Shown piece by piece: positions 1 to 8,058 of a DNA stretch of 64,000 nt. Position 1 is the stretch's first letter. Each line of letters opens with the position of its first letter. This DNA comes from Psychrilyobacter atlanticus DSM 19335 (lineage in GTDB: Bacteria; Fusobacteriota; Fusobacteriia; Fusobacteriales; Fusobacteriaceae), in the NCBI RefSeq assembly GCF_000426625.1, contig NZ_KE384548.1:248001-312000 (forward strand), read 5' to 3'. The translations under genes and the position numbers were made by a program. The notes beneath the pieces are model-generated. The model was given only the letters and a program-made list of their open reading frames with translations, made no database searches and was not told the DNA's origin.

Positions 1-114
1 AATTATAAGACCAAAGAAGCAATTTTTGAGAATGAATATGTGAATGGAGTTATAAAAAATACAAACTATTATACTCAAAATGGAACTTTTGAATATAATG
101 TTAAAAAAATATAG
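1..114 (+). CDS. C-terminal end of a small MORN/YwqK-like protein (partial)
   Basis: An open frame enters from the left edge and ends at a TAG at 112-114. Its last 37 residues, ending in QNGTFEYNVKKI, closely match the C-terminus of the complete gene at 157-498, so this is the upstream copy of a tandem duplication. The pattern of a Tyr/Asn-rich segment with NEYVNG resembles MORN/YwqK-like repeats. Function unknown. The start lies outside the window. Confidence 0.75.
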   Translation, partial: NYKTKEAIFENEYVNGVIKNTNYYTQNGTFEYNVKKI

Positions 115-156
115 AATATAATCATTTTACAAAAAAGAATACAGAGGAGGAGTTAT

Positions 157-498
157 ATGAAGAAGAAGATTGCACTACTTACAGGGGTAGTTTTAATAGG
201 GATATTTATGTATAGTATGCCTTACACTAGCAGTTTAAATGGGACGAGCATAAGCCAAACAGGGAATACGTCACAATTGAGGTTACAATATAAAAAAGGA
301 CTTTATTATGAACTAGGAAAGGAGACACCATTTACAGGTGAAATGAGAGTAAATTATGAAAAGGAATATATAAATAGTGAAGGTAATTCTAAGACCAGAG
401 AAGCATTTTTCAAGAATGAATATGTGAATGGACTTTTAAAAGAAACAAACTACTATAGTCAAAATGGAACTTTTGAATATAGTGTTAAAAAAATATAG
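157..498 (+). CDS. Small exported MORN/YwqK-like protein
   Basis: 113 residues. The start follows a strong GAGGAG site. Residues 1-25 form a signal peptide or N-terminal anchor (KKK, then a hydrophobic stretch to about Ser25), so the product is probably exported or membrane-anchored. The body contains PFTGEMRVNYEKEY and NEYVNGLLKET, a spacing like the short strand pairs of MORN/YwqK repeats, which are common in expanded families in Fusobacteriota. The C-terminal 37 residues are duplicated in the gene fragment just upstream. YwqK-like proteins are sometimes called antitoxins, but no toxin is visible here, so I do not assign that role. Confidence 0.7.
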   Translation: MKKKIALLTGVVLIGIFMYSMPYTSSLNGTSISQTGNTSQLRLQYKKGLYYELGKETPFTGEMRVNYEKEYINSEGNSKTREAFFKNEYVNGLLKETNYYSQNGTFEYSVKKI

Positions 499-500
499 AA

Positions 501-548
501 AAAAAACAGACGAGCAGCTAAAAATTCTTAGTTACTTGTCTGTTTTTT
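501..548 (+). terminator. Rho-independent terminator
   Basis: AAAAACAGAC pairs with GTCTGTTTTT and is followed by a T run, directly after the stop at 498. It ends the small-protein pair. Confidence 0.8.
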
Positions 549-618
549 TATGAGAAAATCATGTATTTTTCTCAAATAAAATTCTTATGCAAAGCAGAAG
601 TTTCCAGGGGTTACACGT

Positions 619-636
619 GCATAACTTTAGTTATGC
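619..636. repeat. Perfect 8-bp inverted repeat with a 2-nt centre
   Basis: GCATAACT-TT-AGTTATGC lies in non-coding DNA between the chromosomal-looking pair of small genes and the first gene of the mobile element. A short inverted repeat around a dinucleotide is compatible with a recombinase crossover site, but no convincing partner was found at the other end. It may simply be an operator or a short hairpin. Confidence 0.35.
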
Positions 637-657
637 GTAAGCGTGCAGTCCTTCTTT

Positions 658-861
658 TTATTCTTTAGGAAAGATTGTTATTTTTGGTTTGATTTTTGGT
701 TTTTTATCTGGTGTAGTAGTAATAGTAATTTCCTTAGGAGAATATCCTTTTATAACTTGACTTCCTTTATCACTAGGTTTTATAAAGTGATCAGAAAGTT
801 TTTTACGAGGAATATATCCTTCTAAACCCGGGATTGAGACTGTGTCTTTATTATCTTTCAT
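658..861 (-). CDS. Small protein of unknown function, partner of the DUF6338-like gene
   Basis: 67 residues, rich in Lys, Pro and Thr, with no membrane segment. The C-terminal half is a low-complexity tail of alternating Lys/Pro/Ile (PDKKPKIKPKITIFPKE), probably disordered. It starts 3 nt after the stop of the upstream gene with its GGAGGTG site inside that gene's end, so the two are translationally coupled and probably work together. I do not recognise a family. Confidence 0.65.
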   Translation of the reverse strand: MKDNKDTVSIPGLEGYIPRKKLSDHFIKPSDKGSQVIKGYSPKEITITTTPDKKPKIKPKITIFPKE

Positions 862-864
862 AAG

Positions 865-1449
865 TTATTCACCTCCATTACTTTCTATAATATTAGCATC
901 CATAAAATTAATTCGAGATATTTCAGAACCTTTGATAAGAACTCCTTTAGAATAATCTGAAAATTCTACTACTTGATTATTATCGTCAGTAGCATAAATA
1001 AATTCAAGATAGATACTTTGTTCGTTTGGGTAAGCACTGGCAAAAGAATTTGTTCCATAATAACCAACAATAGGCTTTTCTTTCCCTTTAATGTAAACTA
1101 CTACAACACAAGGCTCTCTTTTTTCAAAGAAAAAATCCCAAGCCAGAGGACTGATAGTATTTACAGTATTTTCTTTTATAAGTTTACTTAAAAGAATTTT
1201 TTTTAATAATAATGGCAAAACAAAAGACATTGAAATTATAAGAAGAATTTTGATAGGTTTATTCAAAAAATCTATAGATAGATAGACTAATTTATATAAA
1301 ATACCTAAAGAAATTATTTCAAAATAATTATCTTTTAACATATTTTTTTTATTTGGTACAATCATTTTCCAAATTTTATAAGAAATAAATCCCAAAGAAA
1401 AATAAGGAAATATACTTTCAAGTTGACTAAAAAAATTGGCACTATTCAT
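865..1449 (-). CDS. DUF6338-like membrane protein
   Basis: 194 residues. A short N-terminal helix is followed by two or three hydrophobic segments (about residues 10-30, 45-65 and 68-92) and a soluble C-terminal domain. In that domain I see WDFFFEKREPCVVVVYIKGK, then GYYGTNSFASAYPNEQSIYLEFIY, matching my memory of DUF6338: WDxxF, a hydrophobic strand, then G-x-S-x-A-S-x-P and YLE. Function unknown. The start has an AGGAGGTG site. It is the first gene of a two-gene unit at the left end of the mobile element, downstream of the putative defence genes and separated from them by two terminators. Confidence 0.65.
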   Translation of the reverse strand: MNSANFFSQLESIFPYFSLGFISYKIWKMIVPNKKNMLKDNYFEIISLGILYKLVYLSIDFLNKPIKILLIISMSFVLPLLLKKILLSKLIKENTVNTISPLAWDFFFEKREPCVVVVYIKGKEKPIVGYYGTNSFASAYPNEQSIYLEFIYATDDNNQVVEFSDYSKGVLIKGSEISRINFMDANIIESNGGE

Positions 1450-1503
1450 ATTTTCACCTCCTAAAATAAATTTTAAATTAAGTAATTACTTTATATTCTC
1501 TTA

Positions 1504-1546
1504 CTAAAAAGTAGGTTAATTATAGATATATTAACCTACTTTTAGT
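1504..1546 (-). terminator. Long inverted repeat, bidirectional terminator
   Basis: CTAAAAAGTAGGTTAAT pairs with ATTAACCTACTTTTAG around an 8-10 nt loop, with T-rich DNA on the plus-strand side. It separates the DUF6338-like unit from the methyltransferase operon. Confidence 0.65.
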
Positions 1547-1608
1547 TTTTTTGCAATACTTCTAATCTTTTTTTTAGAATTAATGTTCTGTTATCGTCTT
1601 TTTTGAAT

Positions 1609-1640
1609 AAAAAAAAGATAGTCAAAAACTATCTTTTTTA
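1609..1640 (-). terminator. Terminator of the methyltransferase operon
   Basis: AAAAAAGATAG / CTATCTTTTTT stem with a 7-nt loop; on the minus strand it is followed by T-rich sequence. It lies downstream of the methyltransferase stop and probably ends the minus-strand defence-like operon. The remainder of 1450-1806 holds only this, the preceding hairpin and a doubtful micro-ORF. Confidence 0.7.
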
Positions 1641-1732
1641 TTTTTAATATATTTACAAGATCACTCTGGATATCTCAGCTTCTTTTGAAGGGTAACTCTT
1701 CTCTAAATTAAATATATTTTGATCAAAAAAAT

Positions 1733-1789
1733 TTAAGCAACCATCTCTTCACACATTTTCTTGGTTTTGTCTTTATTTTTTTTATCCAT
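1733..1789 (-). CDS. Doubtful 18-residue ORF after the methyltransferase
   Basis: ATG at 1789 opens an 18-codon frame (MDKKNKDKTKKMCEEMVA) ending at 1733, 17 nt after the methyltransferase stop. A weak GAGTAGG precedes it. It is highly charged and matches nothing I know. It could be chance. Confidence 0.2.
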   Translation of the reverse strand: MDKKNKDKTKKMCEEMVA

Positions 1790-1806
1790 ATAAAATACCT
1801 ACTCAA

Positions 1807-3054
1807 TTAAATTTTTTTCATTACTACTATATATTCTTTATGCATTGTTTTTACTTTATTACCTTTTTTCCCTGTAGGCGCTACTTTTCCTGGAAGTCTT
1901 TTTCTACTAATATTTCTAATAATTGTTTCAAGGTGTTCAAATCCATTTTTTTCAAAAAAATGTTTTGTTACCTCGTCTGTTTTAAGAAGTTGACCTTTGA
2001 TAGTTCTATTCCCTACAACATATGCTACTATCCCTCCAGGTTTAATTACTTTAGCTACATTAGAAATTGATTTTTGATAATCTGAATAGAAACTCATCAC
2101 TTCACGAACTCTTTTTGAGTCTTGTTCTTTTATTTTATACAGTGAATCATCTAAAAGAGGAAAATCAAAATAAACTTCTTCTTTCTTTCTTTTCCCTCCC
2201 ATTAACATAGCATCTATTTTTTCAGAATTTTCATGCCCTAACCAATCATTAGCAAATCTTGAGAACTGCCCGTAAGCTACCGTTGATTGGCTATCTCCAT
2301 AGGGAGGAGAAGTTATAACTATATCCACACTATTTTCTTTTAAAATATCTTCTGGAATGTTTTGAACAGTATCAAAATTATAGATATTTATTTTAGAATC
2401 CTTATTTGAAACTTTTAAATACTCTTCTAATTTATCTCTCATTTGAGTGAGGTTCCCCAACATCAGAAAGAAAGCTTCTTTCCTATAATGTTCTATATCT
2501 TCCTTAGGTATACGATATCTTTTAAATTCATTATTTCTAGTCATTGACACTTCTCTTAAAGTTTCGCTAAATGCAATTTCAAAAAGATCCTTTATATCTT
2601 GATTTTGAATTTTATCGATCCATTCTTTTATTGGAACCAACTGTTTTATATTTCTTTTTTTGAACCAATATTTTATATTTGTAACTTTAGGGTATTCAAC
2701 AATCAAGTTATTAATATTTAATTCTACTTTTATTAGCTCGTGATCGAATTTTTCGATTTTTTTAGTCAACTCTTGGATATTTATATAGGTTGTTTTCACT
2801 TTTGATATTTTTCTAGCTAAAGGATTTAAGTCTGTTCCTATACAATTTAATCCTTTTATATTAGCTTCTATCAGAGTAGTCCCAGATCCTACGTATGGTT
2901 CAAATAAAGTATCCATACCTTTAGTTTGGTATCTTTCTAATAATTTTTCTACAATCCCTGGAACTAATTTAGCAGGATATTTATGTATATCATGTGTATA
3001 TTTGTATCTATTGTTTAAAAAATCCCACTCTATATCTTCATATTTTTTACTCAT
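1807..3054 (-). CDS. DNA methyltransferase (TSPPY type, N4-cytosine or N6-adenine)
   Basis: 415 residues from the ATG at 3054; GAGAGG lies just upstream, whereas an in-frame TTG four codons earlier has no spaced ribosome site. A SAM-binding motif I (TLFEPYVGSGTT, about residues 49-60) comes first and the catalytic TSPPYG (about residue 250) later, the I-then-IV order of amino-methyltransferases that modify exocyclic amines. SPPY is commonest in N4-cytosine enzymes, but adenine cannot be excluded. A large segment between the motifs probably contains target recognition. No endonuclease is obvious beside it. The neighbouring genes, a receiver-domain protein and a double GHKL ATPase, suggest it marks self DNA for an atypical defence module. 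It is the last gene of that unit. Confidence 0.85.
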   Translation of the reverse strand: MSKKYEDIEWDFLNNRYKYTHDIHKYPAKLVPGIVEKLLERYQTKGMDTLFEPYVGSGTTLIEANIKGLNCIGTDLNPLARKISKVKTTYINIQELTKKIEKFDHELIKVELNINNLIVEYPKVTNIKYWFKKRNIKQLVPIKEWIDKIQNQDIKDLFEIAFSETLREVSMTRNNEFKRYRIPKEDIEHYRKEAFFLMLGNLTQMRDKLEEYLKVSNKDSKINIYNFDTVQNIPEDILKENSVDIVITSPPYGDSQSTVAYGQFSRFANDWLGHENSEKIDAMLMGGKRKKEEVYFDFPLLDDSLYKIKEQDSKRVREVMSFYSDYQKSISNVAKVIKPGGIVAYVVGNRTIKGQLLKTDEVTKHFFEKNGFEHLETIIRNISRKRLPGKVAPTGKKGNKVKTMHKEYIVVMKKI

Positions 3055-3111
3055 GCTACCTCTCAATCTAATTCTTTAATATGTTTTTTCTAATCTAGTA
3101 TAACATAAATT

Positions 3112-4812
3112 TTAAAGTATTACATCAACTCCTGGGGAAGATATTTTGGCTAGAAAGTCCTGGTAAAGTGCTAAAGTTTTATCTTCCATAACTCTACCTA
3201 TCCTCTGAATTTTAAATTTAGTCTCGCTCTTATTAAAAGATATATTATTATTTTTAGAAATAATGTGATAGTTTAATTGATTAAATTCATCACCTTCAAA
3301 GCTCAATCCTAAGCTTTTTAGTTTCTCATCAAAAAAATTATCAAATTTTAAACCTTTAAAATATTCAGCTGAATAATAGGTCTTATTCTTGACAATTTCT
3401 TCTTTTGAACTTTCAAAATCAATAATAGCTTCTCCTTTGTTATTAAGTGTGCATAAATCTAAAATATTACAATCTACAATTTGAAGATTTTTTTTATCAG
3501 GAACTTTCAAGAACCAACTTTTAGATATTTGCCCGTTCGTAGAATCTTTATCAATTTGAATAGGCCAAAGATAAACACCTTTATCAATTTTTAAAAACTT
3601 GTCTAAATCATGATTATCTTTATCACTTCTATCATGATTATTAATTTTATCTTTTTCTAATAATAATAACCTATATTTATCTACATCTCTTGCTATATCA
3701 TTACCTTTTTTTCTTAAAATAGTGTGACATGATTTTGTTATAACTAAACCATACTTATTTTTATTTTTATAATCTTTAAATTTAAATAGATCTCCAGGAT
3801 AGATATCTTTATAACGAATATTAACAGAATAATCTATTATTGTGTGTTTGCTATTTTCTGATAGAAATTCCTCTAAATTAATTCTAGGCTCATTTTTAGT
3901 ATATTTATTAGAAGCATTATTGAGATTTTTTTTACTTTCTATATACTTTCCATTTTCGGTAGACCTGATATTATTAATAGTTCTAAAAGCTTTATTTAAT
4001 AAACTATCAACTCCTTCCCCACTTTCTTTAGCATTAATAATACTTGTTTTTAAATCAAAAATTTTAGAATGATATATGTCATCATATACCATTTGGTTTA
4101 ATTTTTTTCTTTTCTCCAAATAATCATATAGGTGAGAATAGAGATAAGAATCATATATTAAATTTTCCAATGAAGTGCCGCACATTTTTTTTAGTTCTTT
4201 CTTTACTTCTTCTACGCTTTCTTTTTTTTGTATAGGATGTATGAGATAAGTATAGCTCAGGTCACGACTATTAGTTTTTAAATAATTTTTTTTTGCTTCT
4301 TTGTCTTTTATATCATTAAGATTTTCATGACTATAAAGCATCACCATAAATTTTTCAACTTTCAGATCCTTTGTTATACAGTCTAGGAGTTCCAAAACAG
4401 AGTCTTCGTTTTCGCCACTCCCTTCCAAGTTTCTATCCACAACAAATAAAGTGAAGTCATCGTTTTGTGTAAATTCATCTTTTAAATTTTTAATGCCACA
4501 AAACTTCTCAATTTCTCCCCCAAAAAGTTCTTCTAATGCTTTTAAAGGAAGAGGCGTATCTGCACTATAAAGTTCAGGGAAATCATCTTCATCAAAATTT
4601 TCTTCAAATAAGTTTTTATCTTTTTCTTTTAATTCTCTTAATGTATTGTAATAACTTAATTTAACGATTTTTCCATGATCGGCATCTTCTTCTTTATCCT
4701 CTAAATATTTAACAGGGTTACTTTCCCATAATTTTTCATTTTCACCATGTTCCCACTCATCATCTATTGATACTATTTTTTTTATATTCAATTGTTTTAA
4801 AATTTCATGCAT
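3112..4812 (-). CDS. Receiver-domain protein, candidate effector or regulator of the GHKL module
   Basis: 566 residues. The first ~200 look like a receiver domain with an insertion: acidic pair at D17-D18 in KKIVSIDDEW, candidate phospho-acceptor D126 in TLFVVDRNLE, a Ser at 161 after MVMLY, and K195 in HPIQKK. The middle (about 215-310) is helical. The C-terminal ~250 residues contain GDLFKFKDYKNKNKYGLVIT and SCHTILRKKG, a domain I cannot name; it lacks a DNA-binding helix-turn-helix that I can see. The stop lies 57 nt before the methyltransferase start and the start 17 nt after the ATPase stop, so the three are probably co-transcribed. It probably responds to the kinase-like partner, a partnership inferred only from order and motifs. 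Confidence 0.65.
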   Translation of the reverse strand: MHEILKQLNIKKIVSIDDEWEHGENEKLWESNPVKYLEDKEEDADHGKIVKLSYYNTLRELKEKDKNLFEENFDEDDFPELYSADTPLPLKALEELFGGEIEKFCGIKNLKDEFTQNDDFTLFVVDRNLEGSGENEDSVLELLDCITKDLKVEKFMVMLYSHENLNDIKDKEAKKNYLKTNSRDLSYTYLIHPIQKKESVEEVKKELKKMCGTSLENLIYDSYLYSHLYDYLEKRKKLNQMVYDDIYHSKIFDLKTSIINAKESGEGVDSLLNKAFRTINNIRSTENGKYIESKKNLNNASNKYTKNEPRINLEEFLSENSKHTIIDYSVNIRYKDIYPGDLFKFKDYKNKNKYGLVITKSCHTILRKKGNDIARDVDKYRLLLLEKDKINNHDRSDKDNHDLDKFLKIDKGVYLWPIQIDKDSTNGQISKSWFLKVPDKKNLQIVDCNILDLCTLNNKGEAIIDFESSKEEIVKNKTYYSAEYFKGLKFDNFFDEKLKSLGLSFEGDEFNQLNYHIISKNNNISFNKSETKFKIQRIGRVMEDKTLALYQDFLAKISSPGVDVIL

Positions 4813-4829
4813 TTTCTCTTTAATCCCCC

Positions 4830-7358
4830 TTAAAATAAAGTTTGTTCCATTTCATGCTTATTGAACTTCAAATAAAATTTATAAAGTCTTCCTGTGTCAT
4901 TTCTTTCAGTTAACATACTAAGCTTACCATTTGATTCAGCAAGTAAAGCTTGCGATATATATAACCCTAATCCTCTACCACCTTCTTTTGCTGTTTGGAA
5001 TGGTTGGAATAAGAAAATTTCCATATTTTTTGATATACCTGGCCCATTATCATAAAATACTACTTCTCCTTTATCGCTAATCTCTATTATTATCTTTTTT
5101 TGCTCTTCATTTGAGTACATAACCCAGTATAAAGAGTTTAAGAATAAATTATCAAAGATAGTCACCAAATATCCTCTATTAATTTTTATTCTAAAGCTGT
5201 CTCCTCTTACTTCTACAAGAATATTAGCTTTTTTTGCCTTTTTTGACATTGGAGTCTCATCAATATAAATTTCTTCCAAAATTTTCTTGATATCAACATC
5301 CTCTATTAATTTTTTATTTTTCTTATACATAGGCTCTAAGTGATCTAACTGCTCTTCAAGGTATCTAATCTCAGTTATAATATTATTTTGCCACCTCAAT
5401 ATCTCTCGTTTTTCTATATTACCTTCTTTTACTTTTTTTCTACTACTGCTAGCATACCCTCTGATATTTGATACAATTCTATTAAATTCATGTGTCATTG
5501 ATTCCATTATTATACTTTGACCTACCATTGGTAGCACATCTTTAACATCGTCTAATACTTTCTCCTGAATCTCAATTGTTTGTCTTAAATGTTGATTTTG
5601 CTTTTTACCTGCTTTTTTTATTTTTTTTAGAGCATCGCCTATTTTTTTATTTCTTTTGTTTTTATTTTTTTCATCAGTTTTACCTATAGAAATTTCAGAT
5701 ACAACTATTTCTCCAGTACTTTCTTCTAATTTGTCATTTTCTTCTGTACTTTCATTATTTTCTTCACCCTCAAGAGCACTTTGAATTTCTTTCATAGCTT
5801 CTTCTATTTCTTCTTCTGAACTTTTTATTCTTTCAAATTTTAACAATCCATTTCTTGTAACAATTTCATCATCATTAAGGTTTCCTTTAATTTCAAATCC
5901 AGCAATAATATCACGTATTTCATCACAAATTAAAGTTACTATTCCATGCTTTATGATATTTAGAAAATTTTCTCCATATTCATCTAAAATAAAACCTTGT
6001 CTATTAGTTTGTTCTCTTAAGTTTCTACATGTAGGACTATCCAATTTTATATATCCTAAAATACTTTTTGATTGATAGGGAATATACTTAGTTTTTTGAG
6101 AATAAACATCAAAACCTGCCCAGTCATAGTTACTATTACCATAAGGCAATATCCTAAAACCATTCCTAAATATATAAAATCCTTGCAATGAACTCCATAT
6201 ATGAGTAAAATCATTATAACTTTTTATAGCGTCAAGTTTTAAATCTCTAATACTCTCTGTTATCAAACTCTTATTTTCTTGAGTAAGCGAAAGGTTATAT
6301 AATTTTCCAGAAAAATTACCTGGATTAGCTAAACCTCCATCAATATAATTTAAAACTATTTTTTTAAAATACTTTTCATACTCCACTTGTACTTTTTCTT
6401 TGAAATCTATTTTATGACTGGTATATTTAAAATTTTGTAATAACTTGGTATCATTCAGCTTGTTTTCAACTAATCGAAAATTTTGCATTTTATTCGTTCT
6501 ATTATTTATAAGCTTCTCTATATACTTCTCATAGTGAATAGTATTAATTTTTAATATCGAATTTTCATATGAAAACTCTATTGTGTTATCGGCTAAAAAC
6601 TCTAAAACCTCTTCATCTACTTCTGTATTTGAATATGAATTCCCATTTAATGAAAAGAAAATCTTAAATAAATCTTTTAATTCGTCGTTATTAGAATTAT
6701 TTAACTTGTCAAAAGGGGAAGACATCTTGTACAATTCATCTACTAAAAGTTTTATATTTTTCTTACTCAATTTCCAAAATTCAATATTTCTTATTCCATC
6801 AATCTCAATTCTTGTAAAAGAGTTTTTCTCATCACTATTATTATGCTCTAAATTTGCTGTTACATCTGTAATAGACATTTCAGTATTGAGTTTTGTCCAA
6901 TCAATTTTCAATTCAGAAGCATTTGTTTTTAGTAGAATGTCGATATCTTCATCTCTTAATAAATTATTTTCTTTAAAAGCATCTAAATCCGCTTTAGTTT
7001 TAACAGTAATGTAGTGCCCTAATCTTTGAAACGAAAGTCTTCCAAGCCCTTTTTCTCCTAACACTTGCCTATTAAACTTTAGTGATTCTTTATGCACCTC
7101 TCTAAAGTTAGTAGCAATTTTAAAGAAGCTATTCTTTAATATGCTTGGTAGCATTCCATGACCATTATCTTCTATAATTATTTTCCCTCTCCCATATGGA
7201 GTCATTATTTCTGTATCTACTGAAATAGATGCAAAGGTAGCGTCTGCATCATAGGAGTTTTTTATTAACTCTAATAATGCCACTAATTCATTTTCAATTA
7301 ACTGTTCTCCTAACTGGTATATTAATTTGGCAGCAGCCTGTAATTTTATTATTTCCAT
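4830..7358 (-). CDS. Double-GHKL ATPase with histidine-kinase-like C-terminus
   Basis: 842 residues. The N-terminus is an Hsp90/MutL/MORC-type ATPase: ELIKNSYDADA with N34, DNGHG at 64-68, and GEKGLGRLS at 101-109. The C-terminus holds a second GHKL domain: the N box FDNLFLNSLYW, then DNGPGIS, then GGRGLGLYIS. Before it lies MESMTHEFNRIVSNIRGY, resembling the H box of a dimerisation helix, preceded by an acidic, Lys-rich linker (about 520-620). It therefore combines a MORC-like ATPase with a possible sensor kinase. Its neighbour has a receiver domain and the next gene is a DNA methyltransferase. Known two-component phage defences (Detocs) and MORC-like ATPases in restriction systems are relevant precedents, but this arrangement is not one I can name. 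Confidence 0.75.
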   Translation of the reverse strand: MEIIKLQAAAKLIYQLGEQLIENELVALLELIKNSYDADATFASISVDTEIMTPYGRGKIIIEDNGHGMLPSILKNSFFKIATNFREVHKESLKFNRQVLGEKGLGRLSFQRLGHYITVKTKADLDAFKENNLLRDEDIDILLKTNASELKIDWTKLNTEMSITDVTANLEHNNSDEKNSFTRIEIDGIRNIEFWKLSKKNIKLLVDELYKMSSPFDKLNNSNNDELKDLFKIFFSLNGNSYSNTEVDEEVLEFLADNTIEFSYENSILKINTIHYEKYIEKLINNRTNKMQNFRLVENKLNDTKLLQNFKYTSHKIDFKEKVQVEYEKYFKKIVLNYIDGGLANPGNFSGKLYNLSLTQENKSLITESIRDLKLDAIKSYNDFTHIWSSLQGFYIFRNGFRILPYGNSNYDWAGFDVYSQKTKYIPYQSKSILGYIKLDSPTCRNLREQTNRQGFILDEYGENFLNIIKHGIVTLICDEIRDIIAGFEIKGNLNDDEIVTRNGLLKFERIKSSEEEIEEAMKEIQSALEGEENNESTEENDKLEESTGEIVVSEISIGKTDEKNKNKRNKKIGDALKKIKKAGKKQNQHLRQTIEIQEKVLDDVKDVLPMVGQSIIMESMTHEFNRIVSNIRGYASSSRKKVKEGNIEKREILRWQNNIITEIRYLEEQLDHLEPMYKKNKKLIEDVDIKKILEEIYIDETPMSKKAKKANILVEVRGDSFRIKINRGYLVTIFDNLFLNSLYWVMYSNEEQKKIIIEISDKGEVVFYDNGPGISKNMEIFLFQPFQTAKEGGRGLGLYISQALLAESNGKLSMLTERNDTGRLYKFYLKFNKHEMEQTLF

Positions 7359-7364
7359 ATCCCT

Positions 7365-7439
7365 CTACACCTCCTCCAAATATTTTCTTTCATCAAATAA
7401 ACTCGATAGTTTATTGATTAAATCGCCTTTAAAAAGCAT
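7365..7439 (-). CDS. 24-residue ORF just upstream of the GHKL ATPase
   Basis: MLFKGDLINKLSSLFDERKYLEEV, with a good GGAGG site 7-8 nt upstream of its ATG. Its last codons contain the GGAGGAGG that serves the ATPase gene starting 6 nt after the stop, so the two are translationally coupled. It may be a small module subunit, a regulatory leader, or the trimmed start of a lost gene. Not recognised. Confidence 0.5.
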   Translation of the reverse strand: MLFKGDLINKLSSLFDERKYLEEV

Positions 7440-7475
7440 TAATTAGCCTCCTTAGTTTTATTTTACTATTTATTT

Positions 7476-7976
7476 TTAATACGCTATAACATCTTCTAAA
7501 AACTCACTAAAACATACTTTACTGTCTAACATATCTTTAAATTCATGTATATCATTTCCATCTATTCTTATTGAGCATGAGCTTTTTTCTTTTCTATAAT
7601 AAAATATCTCTTCAGGATAAAGATAAGTTTTTTTAGGGATCCTAAACAAATAGAGGTTATTTTCATTCTGATCATTCAACAATATATACAATGTTTTTTT
7701 AAATTTTTTAGGTTTAGGTTCAAACCACCATTGTCCTGTTGTTTCATTTCTATTTGAAAAAATTGCATCCATAGAATTTAATCTTTTATCTGTACATCTA
7801 TTGATCATTTCTATAGCTTCACCTTTATTTATTTTTGTATCTAATTGAGTTATATTTATTGATTTATTCATGTTAGACATTTTTTTTAATTTTTCTATTT
7901 TTATTTCAATTTTTTCTATTTCATCTTTTTTTATTTTTAATTTTTTCGTCAATTCTTTGATTTCTTCTGTAAACAT
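7476..7976 (-). CDS. Coiled-coil protein of unknown function in the defence-like operon
   Basis: 166 residues. Residues 1-35 are a Lys/Glu/Ile heptad-like coiled coil; the rest looks like a small alpha/beta domain with GQWWFEPKPKKFKKT and a strand NLYLFRIPKKTY. A clear GGGGAGG site precedes the ATG. It opens the run that continues with the small ORF, the GHKL ATPase, the receiver protein and the methyltransferase. It could be a specificity or toxin-like part of that system, but no catalytic motif is visible. Confidence 0.55.
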   Translation of the reverse strand: MFTEEIKELTKKLKIKKDEIEKIEIKIEKLKKMSNMNKSINITQLDTKINKGEAIEMINRCTDKRLNSMDAIFSNRNETTGQWWFEPKPKKFKKTLYILLNDQNENNLYLFRIPKKTYLYPEEIFYYRKEKSSCSIRIDGNDIHEFKDMLDSKVCFSEFLEDVIAY

Positions 7977-8058
7977 ATTTGTCCTCCCCTACCAATTTTA
8001 CTCAAAAGAAGTTTTAATAATTATATTCTCTCACTCAGTATAACTATGGAATTATCGA

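Noticed and set aside
643-825. 60-codon plus-strand frame opposite the small partner of the DUF6338-like gene
   Set aside because: Phe/Tyr-rich shadow of the minus-strand gene, which has a good ribosome site and coupling.
4830-7358. Simple reading of this gene as Hsp90 or MutL
   Set aside because: The N-terminal GHKL motifs fit, but the second C-terminal GHKL domain and the H-box-like segment do not occur in Hsp90 or MutL.
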